Source of the DNA: Pelomonas dachongensis | GTDB taxonomy: Bacteria; Pseudomonadota; Gammaproteobacteria; Burkholderiales; Burkholderiaceae_C | Reading direction: 5' to 3' | Assembly: GCF_043555865.1 (NCBI RefSeq) | Contig: NZ_JBIGHY010000006.1 | Span: 302,429 to 366,428 of the forward strand | DNA: 64,000 bases | Shown here: positions 60,360-64,000 of the stretch, piece after piece | Position numbering within the stretch: position 1 is the first letter of the stretch | Layout of the letters: the number at the start of each line of letters is the position of its first letter | Made by a program: the position numbers and the translations under genes | The notes under the pieces: generated by a model | Told to the model about the DNA's origin: nothing | The model's database searches: none | What the model saw: the letters and a program-made list of their open reading frames with translations, nothing else

Positions 60360-60480
60360 GGGCTGAACTCAAGCTGCCGCCGGCCGATTGCGATGCCCGG
60401 TGTCATAGGCGGGGGCCTACGCCGTTCCTCGGGCCGCAACCGTCAAGATGTGTTTGGCGGACGCCTACTGTGCGCCGGCG
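60360..60480 (+). repeat. Imperfect direct repeat, copy B, flanking a toxin-antitoxin pair
   Basis: About 121 bases matching copy A (59434-59571) in the same order and orientation. Best conserved are the first 23 bases, CGGTGTCA, and the CCGTCAAG with GGCGG block, ending in CGCCGGCG. The pair frames the ParE-type operon and its promoter. Confidence 0.6.
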
Positions 60481-60953
60481 TGACGCTGAGCTCCTCGATC
60501 CCGCTGGACGCCAAGGACTCGCTGGCTGCGTTCGCCAATGTGCGCGTGCGCAAAATGCCTCACAGGGCACGGGGCCAAAAACATGGACTTGTGAAACGGC
60601 CATCCCCAGGCTTCAGGGATGTACGGCAAGGGCGCTTGCAGCTGCTGGTGGACGGACGGCACCGCGCCTTCGCGCCTTCGCTCGTGGGGCGAGAAGCCAG
60701 GCCAACGTAGGAGCAGCGAGAACCTACGCGGGGGTGGCGTCAGCGACACGCCGCCGGTGGTTTGCCCAAGCTCTCAACCTGCATGATCATGGGTGACAAG
60801 GGGCGGCCAGCGGGCTGCCAAGTTCCTGCAAGCACCGTCTCGCATTTCTAGAGGCAGCTGTCCAGCCATGGGCCGGGCGAGCGTGCAGCAGCACCGCGCG
60901 AGACGGACGGGGCTGCTGGCCTGCGACGCAGTCGTCGCCCGGCTCGTGGGGCC
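60481..60953. other. Gene-free stretch before the Hsp20 cluster
   Basis: About 470 bases with only short overlapping frames in GC-rich sequence, none with a ribosome binding site or a recognised family. A likely Hsp20-operon end lies here, but no strong hairpin-and-T-run terminator was recognised. Confidence 0.4.
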
Positions 60954-61490
60954 TCAGACTGTGCGCACCTCGATGCGTCGACTCGGCCGCGCATCTGGGC
61001 GTGACAGCTCGATGCGCAGCACGCCGGCCTCGTAGGTGGCCTTCGCGCGTTCGACGTCAACCGGCACGGGCAGACGGATGTCGCGCCGGAAGGTGCCGTA
61101 GGCGCATTGCACCAGCGCATAGACGCTGGACGCATGCTCCTTGTCATGGCGCTTGCGCCCCAAGACGCTCAGCAACTCCGGCGAACTCATCTCGATCTGG
61201 AAGTCGTCCTGATCCATTCCCGGGGCCTCGATGCGCACGAGCAGCCTGTCGGTCGAGACGAACACATCTACCGCCATGAACGCCCAGCGCGACGGCGGCA
61301 GCCAGCGGTCTTCATGCGCCTGCGCTGCCGGCGTTTCGCCGCTGGCATTCGCCAGCGGTGGGTCATCGCCGCCAGGCCAGAAACGCGTCAGGGCCCCGCT
61401 CGCACGGGCGCCCAACTCGCGCCAGCCTTCCGACAGCGATTCCCAGGCTTGGCCGGCTCCATGCTTCAATTGCTCAGCAAGATTGGTCAT
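60954..61490 (-). CDS. Small heat-shock protein, Hsp20 family (third of three)
   Basis: A 178-residue alpha-crystallin-domain chaperone. A long N-terminal arm (AEQLKHGAGQAWESLSEGWRELGARASGALTRFWPGG) precedes the core: VFVSTDRLLVRIEAPGMDQDDFQIEM, and FRRDIRLPVPVDVERAKATYEAGVLRIELSRP with the GVLRIEL strand. The C-terminal I-x-I type is RRIEVRTV. It holds denatured proteins for refolding. The longest and most divergent of the three tandem copies, 16 bases from the next. Confidence 0.88.
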   Translation of the reverse strand: MTNLAEQLKHGAGQAWESLSEGWRELGARASGALTRFWPGGDDPPLANASGETPAAQAHEDRWLPPSRWAFMAVDVFVSTDRLLVRIEAPGMDQDDFQIEMSSPELLSVLGRKRHDKEHASSVYALVQCAYGTFRRDIRLPVPVDVERAKATYEAGVLRIELSRPDARPSRRIEVRTV

Positions 61491-61506
61491 GGTTTCGGCC
61501 CTCCGT

Positions 61507-61908
61507 TCACGCGGCGTTCACCGTGATGCGCCGTGGCTGGGCATGCACCTGCTTGGGAATGCGCAGCGTCAGCACACCGTCCTTGAGGTTGGCATCGATC
61601 CGAGCCGTGTCCAGCTCGCGGCTGAGGGTGAAGCTGCGGCGATAACGCGGCACACGGAGTTCCGCATAGATGGCCTCCAGCCCCGCCGGCGTCGGCGCCT
61701 GCACGCACCCCTCGATGTGAAGCGCGTCTCCCTCGACGCGAAGGTCGAGGTTGTCGCGCGACACACCAGGCATGTCCGCCAGCAACGTGATGCCGGTCTC
61801 ATCTTCCAGCACGTCAACGGCGGGGGACGCGGCGCGTTCGTTGGCCCGGTCGCCTGAGGGCTCAACGGCCGGCTGTTGCTTGTCGGTCTGGGTGATCTCC
61901 TTGCTCAT
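61507..61908 (-). CDS. Small heat-shock protein, Hsp20 family (second of three)
   Basis: A 133-residue Hsp20. The crystallin core is VDVLEDETGITLLADMPGVSRDNLDLRVEGDALHIEG, then the LSRELDTARIDANLKDGVLTLRIPK block with the GVLTLRIP strand and a C-terminal RRITVN tail, an I-x-I-like motif. It is 23 bases downstream of the first Hsp20 gene and 16 upstream of the third, so all three are cotranscribed. Confidence 0.92.
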   Translation of the reverse strand: MSKEITQTDKQQPAVEPSGDRANERAASPAVDVLEDETGITLLADMPGVSRDNLDLRVEGDALHIEGCVQAPTPAGLEAIYAELRVPRYRRSFTLSRELDTARIDANLKDGVLTLRIPKQVHAQPRRITVNAA

Positions 61909-61931
61909 GATGTCGACTCCTTTCGCAGCTT

Positions 61932-62384
61932 TTACTGGATGCTGATGCGCTTGGGTTTCGCTGTCTCACGGCGGGCAATGCTCACCTGCAAGACGCCGTC
62001 GCGATAGTTCGCCTTGACGTGCTCTGGATCGATGTCCTCAGGCAGCGAAACGGACCGGTCGAAGCGGCCCGACGCGCGCTCACGGGCATAGACGCGCTGG
62101 CGCTCGTTGCCGTCCCCCGGCTGCGAACGCTCCCCGCTCAGGCGCAGCACGCCACGGTCGAGCGTCACCTCGATCTTGCTGGCGTCTAGGCCGGGCGCAA
62201 ACGCATAAACCTCGATGCTCTGCGGTGTGCGTCCAACATTGATCTGCGGCAACGTCCCAGTGGCAACCGAGCGGATGCTGCTGGGCAACGACGACAGGCC
62301 GAAGAGCATGTCGTCGAGCTCACGCTGGAGGCGGTCGAAATGTCCGAACAGGCTGTTCGGATGGTTCAGCAATGAATTGAACAT
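61932..62384 (-). CDS. Small heat-shock protein, Hsp20 family (first of three)
   Basis: A 150-residue Hsp20. A hydrophobic N terminus (MFNSLLNHPNSLFGHFDRLQRELDDMLFG) leads to the core INVGRTPQSIEVYAFAPGLDASKIEVTLDRGVLRLSGE, then SVSLPEDIDPEHVKANYRDGVLQVSIARRE and the C-terminal KPKRISIQ. The start at 62384 has GGAG eight to nine bases upstream. A sigma-32-type promoter lies 58-86 bases upstream of the ATG. The gene opens the three-member cluster, the members being diverged enough to be non-identical subunits. Confidence 0.93.
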   Translation of the reverse strand: MFNSLLNHPNSLFGHFDRLQRELDDMLFGLSSLPSSIRSVATGTLPQINVGRTPQSIEVYAFAPGLDASKIEVTLDRGVLRLSGERSQPGDGNERQRVYARERASGRFDRSVSLPEDIDPEHVKANYRDGVLQVSIARRETAKPKRISIQ

Positions 62385-62441
62385 GGCTTGATCTCCGTTC
62401 AGAGGTGTTCACCGGCCGGGACATTCCGACCGGTCAGGGGT

Positions 62442-62470
62442 GAACTAGGAACAGCGAAAGACTTTTCAAG
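62442..62470 (-). promoter_or_regulatory. Sigma-32-like heat-shock promoter for the Hsp20 cluster
   Basis: On the minus strand CTTGAAA (62464-62470) matches the RpoH -35 box exactly. A 14-base spacer leads to CCTAGTTC (62442-62449), a partial match to the CCCCATNT -10. Position and gene function fit. Confidence 0.65.
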
Positions 62471-62654
62471 GGGACCTCCCTGGTTCAGCACTTGCATTGC
62501 CGCCCTGCCGTGAAGACGCCGCCGCACTGCTCATGCGGCGCAGCGTTTCACGCGCAAGGAGGTAGGCCTCCAGTTGCAGGGGCGTCATCCACGGGCGCGG
62601 CTTGCGCACACGCCTCGCGGTGAGTTGACGGGATGCCTTTTGCGTCTGGTCCAC
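62466..62654 (-). CDS. Small basic hypothetical protein upstream of the Hsp20 cluster
   Basis: A possible 62-residue protein starting with GTG at 62654, preceded by AAGGA at eight bases. The sequence (RVRKPRPWMTPLQLEAYLLARETLRRMSS) is basic and helical, and not recognised. Its stop overlaps the -35 box of the heat-shock promoter, an arrangement that could be fortuitous. It may be a real small gene cotranscribed with the Hsp20 set, or chance in high-GC sequence. Confidence 0.4.
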   Translation of the reverse strand: MDQTQKASRQLTARRVRKPRPWMTPLQLEAYLLARETLRRMSSAAASSRQGGNASAEPGRSP

Positions 62655-62813
62655 GATTCAGTCCTTCCCGAAGCAGCTGGTTGCGATGGAAAGCGACAGC
62701 AACCTATGAACGCGCGAGCCCGCCTCAAGACCCTAGACTTAGGGGTGCCTTTATGGACTTCATCAAGACCTCCTTGCCCCCCGGCGCGTCAAGATAGTTG
62801 CTGCCTGATTCAC

Positions 62814-62918
62814 GCAGCTTTGCCGATCCGGCTAATGTTCTCGCTGCCGTTCCTGAAGCACGCGTTCAATGAGAGCGATGAGTCGGTGGTCGAGCGCTGG
62901 AGCGAAAACGTGGTCTGG
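62814..62918 (+). pseudogene. IS5-like transposase fragment (N-terminal piece)
   Basis: A 35-codon fragment whose product (AALPIRLMFSLPFLKHAFNESDE, then SVVERWSENVVW) resembles the early region of IS5-family transposases, the part ending just before the conserved W-Q-Y/F-F segment. It breaks exactly at a codon boundary where the group II intron begins. Upstream, DNA of the transposase N terminus is lost. Confidence 0.65.
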
Positions 62919-63415
62919 GTGCGCCGGCTAAACCGGCAAGGAGTAGGTGGTGCAAGTCCACTGCAATGAAGGAGTAGCGATCCGCATTGGCCCCAAGCCG
63001 TGCGGTCACGCCCGCGAGGACTTGGCCGAAGCGTCGGCAGGGGTACGCGTAGGCCAGCCATTGAGCCTCGATATCGTTCTTGTCCCGGGTGCTGACACTC
63101 TCCAGACTGTGGAGGGCAATACCGCGCAGCGCGCCATCGCAAGCGCAGCGCGGACGAGGCGGGGTCGTAGAACCTGGCATGCCCGCACGCTCCTTGATCG
63201 GGAACCGGGAGATCTCGAGTCTGACCGTCGGTGCCAGTACGGACCGACGGCCCGCATCGGGAAGGCGAGGAGCCGAAGCCGATGATGCACCCACTGGAGA
63301 AGTCAGACCCTGTCGTAGTAGCGATGAAGCCTGCGAACAATGCTGACCTGTCGGCGGCGGAGTGGGTGGAGCCAAGGACGGGGACCAAGGGGAACGCGGA
63401 CTAACCACGCACGCG
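62919..63415 (+). mobile_element. Truncated group II intron, 5' part (domain I plus start of the maturase gene)
   Basis: The segment begins with GTGCG (62919-62923), the consensus bacterial group II intron 5' end, and continues with GGTGGTGCAAGTCCACTGC (62945-62963), a conserved domain-I stretch. About 360 bases later a reverse-transcriptase reading frame starts. Domains V and VI and almost all of the maturase are missing: the element ends abruptly at the IS21 fragment near 63415. It sits in a transposase gene, a usual host for such introns. Confidence 0.75.
63282..63404 (+). pseudogene. Group II intron reverse transcriptase/maturase, N-terminal remnant
   Basis: Forty residues (from MMHPLEKSD through KPANNADLSAAEWVEPRTGTKGNAD) closely match the N-terminal leader of group II intron maturases. 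A stop TAA at 63402-63404 stands where relatives read Gln, followed by PRTRR in the same frame, which looks like a CAA to TAA nonsense change before the break. Confidence 0.75.
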
Positions 63416-63418
63416 ACG

Positions 63419-63622
63419 GAGCGTCGGGACCTGCTTGAGCTGCAGGACGACCGGGTGGGCTGCCGCAGCATGCTCATCACGAGCCAGATGCCCAGCAGCG
63501 CCTGGCATCAATGGCTGGGTGAGCCCACCATCGCCGACGCCATCATGGACCGGCTGATGCACGGCTCACACACGATTGCGCTCAAGGGCGAGTCGCTGCG
63601 CCGGAGAGCATCCCAGGCCTGA
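63419..63622 (+). pseudogene. IS21-family IstB helper ATPase, C-terminal remnant
   Basis: Sixty-seven residues (ERRDLLELQDDRVGCRSMLITSQMPSSAW, then WLGEPTIADAIMDRLMHGSHTIALKGESLRRRA) match the C terminus of IstB, the AAA+ partner of the IS21 transposase. Walker A and B are lost. It is joined directly to the truncated group II intron, so a deletion or recombination between two elements occurred. Confidence 0.85.
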
Positions 63623-63632
63623 CCCAGCACGC

Positions 63633-63677
63633 CGTTCCACGCTGATCGCGGACACCGTTCCAGATTAATGGCGGACA
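63633..63677 (+). repeat. IS21-type terminal repeats at the element end
   Basis: Two partly repeated units, CCGTTCCA near 63632-63639 and again near 63655-63662, each leading to GCGGACA (63648-63654 and 63671-63677). Multiple end repeats of this kind, ending in ACA, are typical of IS21 termini. The likely outer end is 63677. Confidence 0.6.
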
Positions 63678-63688
63678 GTTAACCTACC

Positions 63689-63808
63689 TGTTGGGTCCCA
63701 TGTGATCATGTTCCCGTTCGCAGCTGGGCCTTGTTCAAAGCCAGGGACGTGCTGCGAGAGTTGATCCGAACCCTCAAGGCCGAGCAGTCGGTCGTCAAAG
63801 TCGCATGA
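63689..63808 (+). other. Coding remnant or IS481 left end
   Basis: A frame ending with TGA at 63806-63808 reads RSWALFKARDVLRELIRTLKAEQSVVKVA and overlaps the IS481 start codon; it looks like the tail of a lost gene, but the family was not recognised. TGTTGGGTCCCATG at 63689 could be the left end of the IS481 element. Confidence 0.4.
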
Positions 63809-64000
63809 GCCAAGTCCACGCCCGAGCCCGCACCACCCCTCTGACCCGCACAGAGATTCGAGAGTCCGAATCTAGCCTGGCAGACCTGGCCGAGCGCTAC
63901 AACATCAGCCGCCAAACGGCCAGGAAGTGGAGGAACCGGGAGGACGTGCAGGACCGCTCGCACCGCCCGCACAAGCTCAGCACCACGCTGACTGAGGGGC
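63805..64000 (+). CDS. IS481-family transposase (partial, N-terminal)
   Basis: Sixty-five codons of a transposase running off the right edge. MSQVHARARTTPLTRTEIRESESSLADLAERYNISRQTARKWRNREDVQDRSHRPHKLSTTLTEG is a typical IS481 start with a helix-turn-helix (LADLAERYNISRQTARKW) that binds the element ends. The DDE catalytic domain would lie to the right. ATG at 63805. No stop occurs in the visible part. Confidence 0.88.
   Translation, partial: MSQVHARARTTPLTRTEIRESESSLADLAERYNISRQTARKWRNREDVQDRSHRPHKLSTTLTEG

Noticed and set aside
59434..60480. Integron attC sites around the toxin-antitoxin pair
   Set aside because: The repeats are about the right length, but the core sites RYYYAAC and GTTRRRY were not found.
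1..64000. CRISPR arrays, tRNA and rRNA genes
   Set aside because: No regularly spaced short repeats, no tRNA cloverleaf signals and no rRNA segments were recognised on either strand.

Overview
The window is a GC-rich chromosomal segment from a betaproteobacterium of the order Burkholderiales, most likely in the Roseateles/Mitsuaria/Rubrivivax/Leptothrix neighbourhood. This is inferred from gene order (yceD-rpmF-plsX-fabHDG-acpP-fabF-rpoE-rseA-mucD-lepA-lepB-rnc-era-recO-pdxJ-acpS), from an exosortase-type PEP-CTERM protein, and from a giant FAD/Fe-S oxidoreductase of the DUF3683 type. No rRNA, tRNA or CRISPR array was seen.

Layout. 1-3.6 kb is the edge of an exopolysaccharide locus: a Wzz-like chain-length protein and a Wza-like exporter on the minus strand, and a WecA/MraY-type glycosyl-phosphate transferase on the plus strand. 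3.6-23.8 kb is core housekeeping DNA. It holds an RhlE helicase, the fatty-acid synthesis operon from rpmF to fabF, the envelope-stress sigma factor with its anti-sigma factor and a periplasmic protease (rseB is absent), and the lepA to acpS block. The 510-base gap before lepA holds a near-perfect inverted pair of DnaA-box-like repeats and a compact promoter-hairpin-terminator unit that looks like a small RNA. 23.8-40.1 kb holds a ClpP-like membrane protease, a Met-rich secreted protein, a POT peptide transporter, a chemoreceptor, RNase E and RluC. It also holds a manganese-exporter-type gene behind a recognisable yybP-ykoY riboswitch, a DUF1778/GNAT toxin-antitoxin pair with its operator, a HAD phosphatase-Rieske-SppA operon, and a PEP-CTERM protein.

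40.4-43.5 kb is the most interesting part. It is a three-gene module of a receiver protein whose phospho-acceptor Asp is replaced by Glu, a double-domain KaiC-like ATPase, and a GAF-domain histidine kinase. No kaiA or kaiB is nearby. The ATPase keeps one of the two classical KaiC autophosphorylation residues (Ser) and has Ala at the other, so the set looks like a simplified Kai-type signalling or timing switch.

43.6-59.3 kb carries a cytoplasmic gamma-glutamyltransferase homologue, an AT-rich patch with a perfect palindrome, an MFS exporter with a GNAT enzyme, and a four-gene minus-strand cluster (alpha/beta hydrolase, two-helix membrane protein, SDR, glycerophosphodiesterase). These are followed by the DUF3683 oxidoreductase with 2OG-oxygenase and HIT proteins, and a secreted subtilase. 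59.4-64 kb is accessory: a ParE/ParD-like toxin-antitoxin pair between two imperfect 120-140 base repeats, three tandem Hsp20 genes behind a sigma-32-like promoter, and a graveyard of nested mobile-element fragments. In order these are an IS5-like transposase piece cut by a group II intron 5' end, an IS21 istB remnant with its terminal repeats, and the start of an IS481 transposase running off the window.
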